64,000 nucleotides of DNA, taken from assembly GCA_021783235.1 (NCBI GenBank), contig JAJXUD010000001.1, positions 62,001 through 126,000 of the forward strand, written 5' to 3'. Every line of letters starts with the position of its first letter. The first letter of the stretch is position 1. Made by a program: the position numbers and the translations under genes. Source of the stretch: Myxococcales bacterium. Lineage in GTDB: Bacteria > Myxococcota > Myxococcia > Myxococcales > JAKAPL01. This document shows, piece after piece, positions 32,202-41,836 of the stretch. The notes under the pieces were generated by a model, which had not been told where the DNA came from, did not search any database, and was given only the letters and a program-made list of their open reading frames with translations.

Positions 32202-34271
32202 ATGGCGAAGGATCGCAACGCCGCCAAGCTGATGAAGGAAGAGCCCGAGGCCGTCTTGGACGTCGCGCCGGACGCGCCGCTGGCGGATCCGGGACCGCTC
32301 TCGAAGCGGCTCCTCGAGGAGGCCTTTGGCGAGGGGATCACGAGCCGCGGGCCGCTCGCCTGGTACTACGCCCTTCCGGTCGAGCGGCGGCAGCTCGGGC
32401 TCGTCGCCGCGGGCGCCGCGCTGCTCTTCTTCCCGCTGCTCGGAGCCGTCGGGCTCTGGGATCCATGGGAGCCGCACTACGCCGAGGTCGGCCGCCAGAT
32501 GATGGTGCGGCACGACTGGGTCCACCCCTACTGGGAGTCGGCCTACTTCTTCAGCAAGCCGCCGCTGACGATGTGGCTCACGAACCTCGGCCTCTGGCTC
32601 TCGGGCGCCGGCGCCACCGTGCCGCACACCGAGCTGGGCGTCTGGGCCGAGTGGGGCATCCGGACGCCCAACGCGCTGCTCTCGATCCTGACGCTCGTGA
32701 TGATCTACCTGGCCGCCGGCCGCGTCTTCGGCCGTCGCGTCGGCCTCCTCGCCGCGCTCGCCTGCGGGACCATGCCCATCTACGACCTCCTGGCGCGCCA
32801 GGCGGTCACGGACATGCCGTTCGTCTCGCTGCTGACGGCGGGGCTCTGCGCCTTCATGATCGCGGAGTTCGACCCGAAGGTGGAGAGGCGGGCGCCCTGG
32901 CTCTACGCCTTCTACGCCTTCGTCGGCTTCGCCACGCTCGCGAAGGAGATCCCCTTCGGCTTCGGGGTTCCGGGGGGGATCATCCTCCTCTACATCCTCC
33001 TCACCTGGGACTGGGAGCTGCTCAAGCGGGTCCGGCTCGTGACCGGGGGGCTCCTCGCGCTCGCCATCGCGCTGCCCTGGGTCCTCTTCATGGGCTTCTT
33101 CCGGGGCGTGGACGACGAGTCGAAGACCTTCGCCTTCCGCTACTGGATCCACGACAACTTCAACCGGCTCTTCGCGGGCGTCCACACGACCACGCCGAAC
33201 ACCACCTTCACCTACTTCATCGAGCAGCTCGGCTTCGGCATGTACCCCTGGAGCGCGCTTCTGCCCGGCGCCCTGGTCCCGCTCGCGCGGCTGCGCCCCT
33301 CGGTGAAGGAGCAGCGCCCCCAGCTCTTCGTGGCCCTCTGGGCCCTGGTGCCGTTCTTCGTGGTCTCGATGTCGGCGACGAAGTTCCACCACTACGCCTT
33401 CCCCTGCCTGCCGCCGCTGTCGATCCTGCTCGCGCTCTTCGTCGATCGCCTCTGGCGAGAGGGGCTCGAGCCGAACAGCGTGACGCTGCTCCTGTCGGCG
33501 GCGCTCTTCGCGATGATCGGCCACGACCTCGCGCAGAACCCGAAGCACCTGACCGATCTCTTCGTCTACAACTACGACCGGCCCTACCCGACGAACCTCG
33601 TGGCCGACCCGACGCCCGTCCTCTGGGCGCTGCTGGCCCTGGGGGGCGCGGCCTGCCTCGTCGCGCTCTGGAACGGGGGGAGGGGCAAGGCGGTCATCGG
33701 CGGCGCCGTTACGCTGGCCGCGGGCTTCGCGCTCTTCCTCTGGGTCCACCTGGTCTCGGTGCCGACCGGCGGGCTCACCTGGTCGTCGTCGGTCCTCTCG
33801 CACTGGGAGCCGCGCGAGGTCATGGGCGGCATCTTCGTGGTCGGCGGGCTCCTCGCCGCCATGGCCGCCACGACGGCGAAGAAGGAGTGGTTCCTCGCCG
33901 CCTTCGCGGCCTGCGCCGTGGCCTTCGCCGCCTACCTCTCCTTCGTCCACTGGGAGCAGCTCTCGCCGAACTGGAGCCAGCGCGACATCTTCCACACCTA
34001 CTACACCGAGCGGAAGGCGGGAGAGCCGATCGCCGCCTACTTCATGAACTGGCGCGGCGAGACCTTCTACAGCAAGAACGACGTCCGGCAGATCAAGGAT
34101 CCGGGCAAGCTCCGGCAGTTCATCGCCGAGCCGGCCGGCGCGGAGAACCGGCACTGGGTCATCGTCGAGCAGGCCCGCTTCAACATGCTGCGCCAGGCCC
34201 TGGGCGACTCCCACCGCTTCGAGGTCCGGGACGACAGCGACAACAAGTTCTTCCTCGTGCTCGTGAACTGA
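32202..34271 (+). CDS. ArnT/GT39-type membrane glycosyltransferase
   Basis: A 689-residue protein with about a dozen membrane spans. The first periplasmic loop carries the GT39/ArnT acidic signature LWDPWEPHYAEVGRQM and later SKPPLTMWL, as in enzymes that move a sugar from a polyprenyl-phosphate donor to lipid A or protein. The cytoplasmic N-terminus is about 55 residues. The ATG at 32202 is preferred because the frame upstream lacks coding character. The acceptor is unknown. Seven bases separate it from the ABC transporter genes. Confidence 0.82.
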   Translation: MAKDRNAAKLMKEEPEAVLDVAPDAPLADPGPLSKRLLEEAFGEGITSRGPLAWYYALPVERRQLGLVAAGAALLFFPLLGAVGLWDPWEPHYAEVGRQMMVRHDWVHPYWESAYFFSKPPLTMWLTNLGLWLSGAGATVPHTELGVWAEWGIRTPNALLSILTLVMIYLAAGRVFGRRVGLLAALACGTMPIYDLLARQAVTDMPFVSLLTAGLCAFMIAEFDPKVERRAPWLYAFYAFVGFATLAKEIPFGFGVPGGIILLYILLTWDWELLKRVRLVTGGLLALAIALPWVLFMGFFRGVDDESKTFAFRYWIHDNFNRLFAGVHTTTPNTTFTYFIEQLGFGMYPWSALLPGALVPLARLRPSVKEQRPQLFVALWALVPFFVVSMSATKFHHYAFPCLPPLSILLALFVDRLWREGLEPNSVTLLLSAALFAMIGHDLAQNPKHLTDLFVYNYDRPYPTNLVADPTPVLWALLALGGAACLVALWNGGRGKAVIGGAVTLAAGFALFLWVHLVSVPTGGLTWSSSVLSHWEPREVMGGIFVVGGLLAAMAATTAKKEWFLAAFAACAVAFAAYLSFVHWEQLSPNWSQRDIFHTYYTERKAGEPIAAYFMNWRGETFYSKNDVRQIKDPGKLRQFIAEPAGAENRHWVIVEQARFNMLRQALGDSHRFEVRDDSDNKFFLVLVN

Positions 34272-34277
34272 GGGCCC

Positions 34278-35252
34278 GTGAACCCATCCCCTCCCGACGC
34301 GGCGACGGTGGTCAGCGCGCGCGGGCTCGGCAAGCGGTACGGGAAGAGGCGGGCGATCTCGGGGCTGGACTTCGAGGTCCTCGAGGGCGAGGTCTTCGGC
34401 CTGCTCGGGCCGAACGGCGCCGGCAAGACCAGCACGCTCCGGATGCTCGCCGGACTGCTGCCGCCCGACGAGGGCGAGGTCTCGGTCTGCGGCCTCGACG
34501 CGCGAACGCGCTCCCGCGAGATTCGGGAGCGGGTCGGGCTGCTCACCGAGCAGCCGGGGCTCTACGACCGGCTCACCTCGCTCGAGAACCTCACCTTCTC
34601 CGCCCGCCTCTACGGCGTGCCGGCGGGCGAGATCCCCGGCCGCGCGGAGCGGCTCCTCCGCCCCCTCGGGCTCTGGGAGCAGCGCGAGGAGCGGGTCGGG
34701 ACCCTCTCGAAGGGGATGCGGCAGAAGCTCGCGATCGCGCGCGCCCTCCTGCACGAGCCGCGGCTGATCCTGCTCGACGAGCCGACGAGCGCGCTCGACC
34801 CCGAGTCGGCCCGCACGGTGCGCGAGGCCGTGGCGGCGCTGGCGGCCGAGGGCCGCACCATCGTCCTCTGCACCCACAACCTCTTCGAGGCCGAGCGGCT
34901 CTGCCGGCGAGTCGCCATCGTGCGGGCCGCGCCGGGCGAGGGCGGGCGGATGATCGCGCTGACGGAGGTCGGCCGGCTGCGGCGCGACGGCCGAGCCGTG
35001 ACGGTGGAGCTCGAAGGGCCCGCCGGCCCCCACGCCCAGGGGCTCGGCGCCATCCCCGGGGTGCGGGCGGCGCATCCCTCGGGGACGACGATCGAGGTCG
35101 ATTTCGTGGAAGGAGCTCCCGGAGGCCCCCCCGTGCCGGAGGTGGTGGCCCAGCTCGTCGCCGGCGGCGCCCGCATCCGCTCGGTGGTTCCGCGGGAGCG
35201 GCCGCTCGAAGAGGCGTATCTCTCCCTCGTCGCCGAGGCGGGTGCCTCGTGA
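34278..35252 (+). CDS. ABC transporter ATP-binding protein
   Basis: A 324-residue ATPase from a GTG start. Walker A is GPNGAGKTSTLRML (about 50-63), the signature LSKGMRQKLAIARAL, Walker B LILLDEPTSALD and the H-loop His in VLCTHNLFEAE. The pattern fits the NatA/DrrA group. The C-terminal extension of about 100 residues is usual for these exporters. It energises the permease encoded next, whose GTG overlaps this stop. Substrate is unknown, though the GT39 neighbour hints at envelope lipids. Confidence 0.9.
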   Translation: MNPSPPDAATVVSARGLGKRYGKRRAISGLDFEVLEGEVFGLLGPNGAGKTSTLRMLAGLLPPDEGEVSVCGLDARTRSREIRERVGLLTEQPGLYDRLTSLENLTFSARLYGVPAGEIPGRAERLLRPLGLWEQREERVGTLSKGMRQKLAIARALLHEPRLILLDEPTSALDPESARTVREAVAALAAEGRTIVLCTHNLFEAERLCRRVAIVRAAPGEGGRMIALTEVGRLRRDGRAVTVELEGPAGPHAQGLGAIPGVRAAHPSGTTIEVDFVEGAPGGPPVPEVVAQLVAGGARIRSVVPRERPLEEAYLSLVAEAGAS

Positions 35253-36034
35253 GGGCGCTGGTCCTGCTCGGAAAGGAGCTCCGGGAGATCCGCCGCAGCC
35301 GCGGACTCCTGCTCTCGATGTCGGCGCTCCCGCTCAGCATGCTGCCGGTGCCGATCGTGCTCGTCGCGGGGGTGGCCCACGCGCCGATGGGGGACATCCA
35401 CAACCTCATCGGCTACTACTTCGGCGGGGCCGCGGGCGTGAGCGGGGATCCCCGCGCCGATCTCATCGGCCTCGTCGTGCGCAACTGCGTCGCGCTCTTC
35501 ATGGTCATGCCGCTCTTCATCCCCGTCTTGATCGCGGCCCAGAGCGTCGCCGGAGAGAAGGAGCGGCGGACGATCGAGCCGCTCCTCGCCTCGCCGCTGG
35601 CCGCCTGGGAGATCGTGCTCGGCAAGAGCCTCGCGGCGGTGGTGCCGGCGCTCGGCATCAGCTGGTTCGCCTTCGCCGTCTTCGCCGTGGGGGTCGACTG
35701 GTTGACCCTGCCGCTCTTCCACCGGCTGATCCTGCCGGACGGATCGTGGCTCTTCGGGGTCCTCGTGCTGGCGCCGCTCCTCTGCTTCCTCGGCAACACC
35801 GTGACGGTCCTCGTCTCGTCGCGGGTCTCCGACTCGCGGCTCGCGCAGCAGCTCTCGGCGCTCATCGTCGTGCCGCTGCTCGCCCTGATCGTGGTCCAGG
35901 TCACGGGGCTGCTCTTCGTCGACGGGCGGGTCTACCTCTGGTTGGGGGCCGCGGCCGCGACGCTGGACGGCCTCCTCTTCGCGGCCGCGGTCTGGCTCTT
36001 CGACCGGCAGCGCATCCTGAGCCGCTGGGGCTGA
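35249..36034 (+). CDS. ABC transporter permease (NatB-like)
   Basis: A 261-residue protein from a GTG overlapping the ATPase stop. It has six hydrophobic segments and the typical ABC-2 sequences VLLGKELREIRRSRG, AAQSVAGEKERRTIEPLLASPL (the conserved E-K-E-R-x-T-x-E-x-LL motif) and WEIVLGKSLAAVVP. This is the NatB or CcmB-like exporter type. It works as a dimer with the preceding ATPase to move a lipid, ion or drug out of the cell. Confidence 0.85.
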   Translation: MRALVLLGKELREIRRSRGLLLSMSALPLSMLPVPIVLVAGVAHAPMGDIHNLIGYYFGGAAGVSGDPRADLIGLVVRNCVALFMVMPLFIPVLIAAQSVAGEKERRTIEPLLASPLAAWEIVLGKSLAAVVPALGISWFAFAVFAVGVDWLTLPLFHRLILPDGSWLFGVLVLAPLLCFLGNTVTVLVSSRVSDSRLAQQLSALIVVPLLALIVVQVTGLLFVDGRVYLWLGAAAATLDGLLFAAAVWLFDRQRILSRWG

Positions 36035-36035
36035 G

Positions 36036-36050
36036 CGCCCGGCCCGGGCG
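36036..36050. terminator. GC-rich palindrome between convergent genes
   Basis: CGCCCGG-C-CCGGGCG lies in the 17 bases between the permease gene and the convergent histidine kinase gene. There is no T-run. It may act as a weak bidirectional terminator; in such GC-rich DNA chance palindromes are common. Confidence 0.3.
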
Positions 36051-36051
36051 G

Positions 36052-37257
36052 CTAGGCCGCGCTCGCGGAGTCCGCCACGACGGCGCTCGGGATCCAGCAG
36101 GTCACGGTGGTGCCGCGCCCCTCCTCGCTCTCGAGCGAGATCCGGCCGCCCGCCTGCTCGACGAGCCGGCGGCAATTCGAGAGGCCGAGGCCGGTGCCGA
36201 CGCCCGCGGGCTTGGTCGTGAAGAACTGCTCGAAGGCGCGCGCTCGGACCTCGGGCGTCATGCCGCGCCCGCTGTCGGCGACCCGGACGACGACGCCGTC
36301 GCGCTCCCGCTCGGCGGTGACGCGGATCGTCCGATCGCCTCCGGCCTCGCCGATCGCGTGGGCGGCGTTCGTGAGCAGGTTCACGAGGAGCTGCGAGAGC
36401 TCGGCCGAGGAGAGGACGACCGCCGGGAGCCCCTTCGCGATCTCCGATTCGAGCCGCCCGCCCTGGCCGTTCACCGTGCTCCTCAGGAGGCGGACGGCGT
36501 AGTCGATCGCGAGGGTGGGCTCCGCGGGCTGCGCGGGGCCCGAGGCGCGGCGCGCCTGGAGCTGGATTCCGTCGAGGATGCCGAAGAGCTGATCGAAGCC
36601 CTGCCTGAGGTCCAGCAGAAGCTGGGGCAGCTCCCCGAGCTCGTCCAGGGCCGGCGCGGCGGCCGGAAGATCGAGCGCTCGGGCGAGCCCGCCGTCCGAG
36701 CGGAGCGCGGAGACGAGCCCGTCGAACGCGGCGACGGTCCGATCGAGCGACTCCACGTAGATCTTCAGGTAGGAGAGCGGGTTTCGGAGATCGTGCGCGA
36801 TGGAGGCGACGAGCGTCCCGAGCGTGCTCAGCCGCTCGGAGTCGAGCAGCCGGAGCTGCAGCTCCTCGGCCTGCGACTGGAACTGGTAGACGTCTTGCCC
36901 CCAGGTGAGGATCTCGCGCAGCACCTCGCGGGACCACGGCTTCAAGATGTAGCGGGAGGTGAGCCCCTCGTTGAGGGCGCGCATCACGACCTCGAAGTCC
37001 GAGTAGGCCGTGAGGACCATCCGGACGATGCGCGGGTGGCGCTCCTTGACGATGGCGAGGAGGTCGGTCCCGAGCATCCCGGGCAGCCGCTGGTCGGCGA
37101 TCAAGACCGAGACGGGCCGAACCGCGAGCAGATCGAGCGCCTTCTCGGCGCTGTCGAGCGTGAGGATCTCGAAGCTCTTGCCGAAGGTCCGCTCGAAGAT
37201 GAGCCGGTTCGGCGCCTCGTCGTCGACGTAGAGAATCGGGGGCACGGGCGATGGCAT
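36052..37257 (-). CDS. Receiver domain-histidine kinase fusion
   Basis: A 401-residue protein. The N-terminal receiver domain has ILYVDDEAPN, the phosphoacceptor Asp in VLIADQRLPG and Lys in ILKPWS. A short coiled coil leads to HisKA with SIAHDLRNPL and an HATPase domain with NLLTNAAHAI (N-box), VADSGRGM (G1) and GTGLGLSNCRRL (G2). Receiver-first kinases couple an upstream phosphorelay to a new kinase output. The larger kinase gene ends 10 bases upstream, so the two are probably co-transcribed and act in one pathway. Confidence 0.88.
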   Translation of the reverse strand: MPSPVPPILYVDDEAPNRLIFERTFGKSFEILTLDSAEKALDLLAVRPVSVLIADQRLPGMLGTDLLAIVKERHPRIVRMVLTAYSDFEVVMRALNEGLTSRYILKPWSREVLREILTWGQDVYQFQSQAEELQLRLLDSERLSTLGTLVASIAHDLRNPLSYLKIYVESLDRTVAAFDGLVSALRSDGGLARALDLPAAAPALDELGELPQLLLDLRQGFDQLFGILDGIQLQARRASGPAQPAEPTLAIDYAVRLLRSTVNGQGGRLESEIAKGLPAVVLSSAELSQLLVNLLTNAAHAIGEAGGDRTIRVTAERERDGVVVRVADSGRGMTPEVRARAFEQFFTTKPAGVGTGLGLSNCRRLVEQAGGRISLESEEGRGTTVTCWIPSAVVADSASAA

Positions 37258-37267
37258 GCGGAGGCTC

Positions 37268-39826
37268 CTAGGGCGCGCAGGGGATCGGGGCGTCTTCGGC
37301 CGGGGCGGTGGCCGGGGGGAGGGTGACGCGGAAGCGGGCGCCGCGAGCCGACGGGGTGAGATCCAGCCGGCCGCCGTGCCGCTCGACGATCTGGCGCGAG
37401 ATCGCGAGTCCGAGGCCGGTCCCCTGGCCCGGTGGCTTCGTCGTGAAGAAGGGCTCGAAGATCCGCGCCCTGACCTCGTCTGGGACGCCGGGCCCGTCGT
37501 CCCAGACGTCGAGCTGGACCGCCCCCTCGGCGAGGCGGGTCGCGATGCCGACGCTGCCCTGGGAGCCGACGGCGTTGAGGGCGTTCTCGACCAGGTTCAC
37601 GAGCACCTGCCCGAGGCCGTGGGGGGAGCCCTCGACGTCCCCCTGAAAGGCCAGCTCCTTCTCGATCCGGATCTGGCCGAGCCGAGGGCGCAAGAGATCG
37701 AGCGACTGCTCGACCAGCGCGGGGACGGCGATCCGCGTCCGCTTGCCACCCGAGGGGCGGCTGAACGTGAGGAGCTCCTCGGTGAGCGAGTTCACCCGCT
37801 GGCTCGCAGACTCGATGGCGCCGAGGAGCTGCTCCGCGACCGGTCCGAGTGGACCGCCGTCCGAGGCCAGCTCCTCGCGGAGCGGCAAGATGCCGTTGAC
37901 GAGCACGTTGATGGGGTTGCGCAGCTCGTGGGCCATTCCCGCGAGGATGCGCCCCATGGCGGCGAACCGCTCGGACTCCGCGAGCCGGCGCGCCAGCTCG
38001 CGCACCCGGAGCTGGGCCTGCACTCGCGCGATGAGCTCGGGCTCGTTGAACGGCTTGAGCAAGAAGTCGTCCGCCCCGGACTCGAGCGCCCGCACCAGCA
38101 TCGCGCGATCCTGGTTCGCGGTGAGGAGGAGAAAGGGCACGAAGTCGCGGCCCGCGGACTGCTTGAACCGGCGGCAGAGCTCGATTCCGTCCATTCCCGG
38201 CATCATCAGGTCCGAGACGACGAGGTCGACGGGCTGGCCCGCGGCGCGCGCGAGCGCCTCGGCGCCGTCGCGGGCGACGAGGAGGCGGAACTGGGTCTCG
38301 AGCGAGAGCACGAGGACCTCGCGGAGCTCGGGGTTGTCCTCCACGAGGAGGAGCGTCGCCGCGGGCCCCTCCGGTGCCGCCGGGACGATCTCGGCCGCTG
38401 GGAGGGCCGCGAGGCGTGGCGCGGGCGTCGCGCGGGCGCGATAGCGGGAGCCGTCGCCGGCGCGGCGCTGCTCGGGCGTGGCGCGCGCCTCCCCCCGCCG
38501 ATCCGCGCGCGCCACGACGGCCGCGCCGGCCTCGGCGGGCAGCTCGACCCAGAAGCGGGAGCCGCGGCCGGGTTCACTCTCCAGCCCCACTCGCCCGCCG
38601 TGCCACTCGGCGAGGCTCTTCACGAGCGAAAGCCCCACGCCGACGCCGCTCTGACCCGGGTGGACGGGGCTCCCGGCCCGCTCGAACCGCTCGAAGATCC
38701 GCTCGCGGTCGGAGGGCCCGACGCCGATTCCGTCGTCGGCGACCGTGAGCTCGACGCGGTCGCCCTGCGCGCTCGCCGAGACCCGGATCTCGCCTCCGGA
38801 CCGGGTGTACTTGAGGGCGTTGCTGATCAGGTTGTCGAGGATCCGCCCGACCGCCTCTCGGCTGGCCTGCACGGGCGCCGGCCCCGCGGCATCGAAGGCG
38901 AGCCGCAGCCCGAGCTGCTCGGCGGCGGGGAGGTAGCCTGCGACGGATTCGGCGGCCAGCTCCGCGAGGTCGAACCGCTCGAGCCTGAGGCGCAGCCGCC
39001 CCTCCCGGCTCGCCGCCAGATCCATGAGGTCGCCGACGAGCCGCAGCAGCTTGCGCGCGTTGGTCTCGATCCCGAGGAGCTGGGCCCGGTGCTCCCCGAG
39101 CATCGGAGAGGCGAGCAGCCGCTCGAGGGGCAGCAGCATCAACGTGATCGGGGTCCGGAACTCGTGGTTCAGGTTCGCGAAGAGTCGGTCCCGCGCCGAC
39201 ATGGCCTCGTGGAGCTGGGAGACGGTGGCGAGGAGCTCGTCGCGGGCGTGGGACAGCTCGCTCGTGCGCTCCTCCACCCGCCGCTCGAGGTCGCGGTTCA
39301 GCTCGTCGACCGCGCGCTTCGCCGCCTGGAGCTCGTGGTGCTTCTGCTCGAGGAGCCGGAGCGACCGCTCGAGCTCGATGGCGGCGGTGGCCCGGTTGAG
39401 GCCGAGCCTTCGAACGAAGCTGGCGGCCTGCTCGCGCAGGCGACGCTTGGGGGGGAGGGTGACGTGGTAGACGCCGGTGTGGCCCGAGCGTTCGAGGATG
39501 ACCTGCGCCGGCGGGTAGCCGAGAAACCCGGGCATCGCCTCGAGCGCGCCCTTCGTGATCCAGAAGTACTCCTCGCAGACGGGCAGGCGGTCATCCTGCC
39601 TGATCGTGGCGCGAAGGCCCTCGGCCGTCTCCTCCACCCGAGCCGTCAGCGACGGAAAGAGGTGCCGGAGGCCACGGTTGCTCACCCAGCGGTAGAGCTT
39701 TCGCTGATTGAGGATGGTCCGCATGATGAGCTGACGCGGTCGCCAGACGCTCCCCGAGAGAACGGTGTGCCCGATTTTCGAGAGCTGCTCCGGGCCGCCG
39801 ACCTCGACGCCGATCCGGGACATCAA
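37268..39826 (-). CDS. Hybrid sensor kinase: HK-receiver-HK
   Basis: An 852-residue protein. A sensor-like N-terminal region (about 1-150) and a coiled coil (155-215) precede HisKA 1 (NLNHEFRTPI) and HATPase 1 (NLISNALKYT, GVGLSLVKSL). A receiver (LLLVEDNPEL, Asp in VVSDLMMPG) follows, then HisKA 2 (GMAHELRNPI) and HATPase 2 (NLVENALNAV, GTGLGLAISR). Two complete kinase modules in one chain are uncommon. About 52 coding-like codons extend upstream to 39982 (FRYLTRLRIPLDPLLEGLAA...) without ATG, GTG or TTG except a TTG beside the ATG, so the real start may be a CTG at 39982. Confidence 0.85.
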   Translation of the reverse strand: MMSRIGVEVGGPEQLSKIGHTVLSGSVWRPRQLIMRTILNQRKLYRWVSNRGLRHLFPSLTARVEETAEGLRATIRQDDRLPVCEEYFWITKGALEAMPGFLGYPPAQVILERSGHTGVYHVTLPPKRRLREQAASFVRRLGLNRATAAIELERSLRLLEQKHHELQAAKRAVDELNRDLERRVEERTSELSHARDELLATVSQLHEAMSARDRLFANLNHEFRTPITLMLLPLERLLASPMLGEHRAQLLGIETNARKLLRLVGDLMDLAASREGRLRLRLERFDLAELAAESVAGYLPAAEQLGLRLAFDAAGPAPVQASREAVGRILDNLISNALKYTRSGGEIRVSASAQGDRVELTVADDGIGVGPSDRERIFERFERAGSPVHPGQSGVGVGLSLVKSLAEWHGGRVGLESEPGRGSRFWVELPAEAGAAVVARADRRGEARATPEQRRAGDGSRYRARATPAPRLAALPAAEIVPAAPEGPAATLLLVEDNPELREVLVLSLETQFRLLVARDGAEALARAAGQPVDLVVSDLMMPGMDGIELCRRFKQSAGRDFVPFLLLTANQDRAMLVRALESGADDFLLKPFNEPELIARVQAQLRVRELARRLAESERFAAMGRILAGMAHELRNPINVLVNGILPLREELASDGGPLGPVAEQLLGAIESASQRVNSLTEELLTFSRPSGGKRTRIAVPALVEQSLDLLRPRLGQIRIEKELAFQGDVEGSPHGLGQVLVNLVENALNAVGSQGSVGIATRLAEGAVQLDVWDDGPGVPDEVRARIFEPFFTTKPPGQGTGLGLAISRQIVERHGGRLDLTPSARGARFRVTLPPATAPAEDAPIPCAP

Positions 39827-40094
39827 GACGCAGAAGTCGTCCCAGCCGATCCAGGCGGAGCTGTCCCGGAGGGTCTCGGGCGGGGCCGCGAGCCCCTCGA
39901 GCAGCGGATCGAGGGGAATCCGGAGCCTCGTCAGATACCGAAACGGCAGCTCGAGAGCTCGAACCGAGACGTCTCGAGGCAGATCACGTTCCCCAGCGTA
40001 GGCCAGCGGCGCCCCCGTTCATGCCCGCCCCATCGCGAAAGGATACCACGACCTCGCCCTCTCGAAGGATCCCCTCGCCGAGCCCCGGCCGCCT

Positions 40095-41795
40095 TCACGC
40101 GGCCTCGGACATGGCCTCTGCCACCCGGTTGAACCGAGCTTGCAGCGGCACGGCAGCGGCGCGGGTCAACGCCAGGTCGAGGACCGTGGGGCCCGCGATC
40201 GCCCCCAGCTCGGCGATCTCCGCCGGGCGCTCGATTCGCCGCCCGGCCAGCCCGAGCGACCGGGCCAAGGCCGGCACGTCGAGACCAGGGATTCGAAACT
40301 CCGCGGAGCGGCCGAACACGCGATCGCAGAAGCGCACGCCCATCCCGTAGCCGCCGTCGTTCAGGACGGCGAAGACGATGTCGAGCTTCTCCTCGGCGAC
40401 GGTGAGGAGCTCCGTTCCGAACATCGAGAGCGTCCCGTCGCCGCAGATGCAGCAGACGGGCCGATCCGGCATCGCGAGCTTGAGCCCGATGGCGGCGCCG
40501 AGGCCGGACCCCATCGAGCCGAGCCCCCCGGCGAAGTAGAAGGCATCCGGCCGATCGATCGTCAGGTAGTGGAGGGCAAAGAGGAGGTGGTCTCCGACGT
40601 CGCCGCAGAAGACGGTGTCGGACGGGAGCGCGCGCTGCAGCGCGACGATGGCCTCCGGAGCCGCCATCCCGGGCTCTCGCGGGTCGCGAGGCTCGATCTC
40701 GTGCCGCTCGAGCCCTTGAACCTTCCACGGCTGCCGTCGCTTCGGCAGCCGCTCGCGCAGCTCGCGCAGGAGAACCTCGGCCGGCCCCAGAAGACCCAGA
40801 TCGGCCCGGTAGTTCTTGCCGATCTGCGACGCATCGACGTCGATCTGCACGAAGCTTCGCGAGGCCCGAATGGTCGGGTCCCAGGCGTTCGTCGCCACCT
40901 CGCCGAAGCCCGCCCCCACCGCGAGCAGCACGTCCACGCCGGCCTCGAGGTAACGCTGGGCGGACGGGTGCCCCCCGAATCCGAAGATCCCGAGGGCGAG
41001 CGGGTGGCTCTCGGGGAAGACGCCCTTCGCCTTCGGGGAGGTGATGACCGGGATCTTCCCGCGCTCGGCGAGACCGAGGAGCTCCTTGGGTCCTCGCCCC
41101 CAGCGCGCGCCCGAGCCCGCGATGATCAGCGGGCGCTCGGCGGCGGCGAGGAGCGCCGCCGCCTCGTCGAGATCACGACCGTCGACCTCGAAGTGCGACG
41201 CGACGCTCGTCTCGAGCCGCGTCGGCACGATCTCGGCGCTCAACAGGTCGAACGGCAGCGAGACGAAGACGGAGCCGCGGCGGCCCGAGCGGGCCGTGGC
41301 CAGCGCCTTGCGCATGACGGCGGTCGCCGACTGCGCCCTCGAGAGGCGGAACGAGGCCTTGGTCACCCGCTCGAGCATCGCCCGGAGATCGAGCGCCTCG
41401 GGCCCCCCCTCCTGCAGCGCGCCGCGGCCGTACTGCGAGGTCAAGACCTCTCCGCCGAGCAGCAGCAGCGGGATCCCGTCGCAGTTGGCCGAGGCCAGCC
41501 CCGTGATGGCGTTGGTGACTCCCGGGCCGCTCGTGACGAGCACCACGGCCACGCTGTCCGTGGCGCGCGCATGAGCGGCGGCCGCGAAGACGGCCATCGT
41601 CTCCTGCTTGCAGTTCACGACTCGGATCTCCGGGTGGTCGAGCAGCGAGTCGTAGATGGGCGAGATGGCGGCCCCCGGCAGCCCGAAGATCGTCCGGACG
41701 CCGCTGCGGGACAGCAGGTCGACGATCTCGTCGGCGGCGCGGCGCTGGGTGGGCTGGTGTGAGTTCAGCGACTGAATGGCATCCGAGGCGTTCAT
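40095..41795 (-). CDS. Thiamine diphosphate-dependent enzyme, acetolactate synthase-like
   Basis: A 566-residue protein of the AHAS/pyruvate oxidase family. The N-terminal domain has TIFGLPGAAISPIYDSL, the catalytic Glu in CKQETMAVFAAAAHAR and VTSGPGVTNAITGLASA. The central domain binds FAD or is structural. The C-terminal domain carries the ThDP motif GDGTLSMFG ending in VLNDGGYGMG. No small regulatory subunit lies nearby, so it is more likely a catabolic or decarboxylating relative than the main isoleucine/valine synthase. AAGGAG precedes the ATG and a near-consensus promoter stands upstream. Confidence 0.85.
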   Translation of the reverse strand: MNASDAIQSLNSHQPTQRRAADEIVDLLSRSGVRTIFGLPGAAISPIYDSLLDHPEIRVVNCKQETMAVFAAAAHARATDSVAVVLVTSGPGVTNAITGLASANCDGIPLLLLGGEVLTSQYGRGALQEGGPEALDLRAMLERVTKASFRLSRAQSATAVMRKALATARSGRRGSVFVSLPFDLLSAEIVPTRLETSVASHFEVDGRDLDEAAALLAAAERPLIIAGSGARWGRGPKELLGLAERGKIPVITSPKAKGVFPESHPLALGIFGFGGHPSAQRYLEAGVDVLLAVGAGFGEVATNAWDPTIRASRSFVQIDVDASQIGKNYRADLGLLGPAEVLLRELRERLPKRRQPWKVQGLERHEIEPRDPREPGMAAPEAIVALQRALPSDTVFCGDVGDHLLFALHYLTIDRPDAFYFAGGLGSMGSGLGAAIGLKLAMPDRPVCCICGDGTLSMFGTELLTVAEEKLDIVFAVLNDGGYGMGVRFCDRVFGRSAEFRIPGLDVPALARSLGLAGRRIERPAEIAELGAIAGPTVLDLALTRAAAVPLQARFNRVAEAMSEAA

Positions 41796-41836
41796 TCGAG
41801 GGCTCCTTCATGAACCGTGTCCAAAAAAGCGGAGCG

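Noticed and set aside
31596-35075. A 1,159-codon minus-strand open frame
   Set aside because: It lies antisense to the kinase, GT39 and ABC genes, which have clear domains and start sites. Its composition (Arg, Glu, Gly, Pro) is typical of shadow frames in GC-rich DNA.
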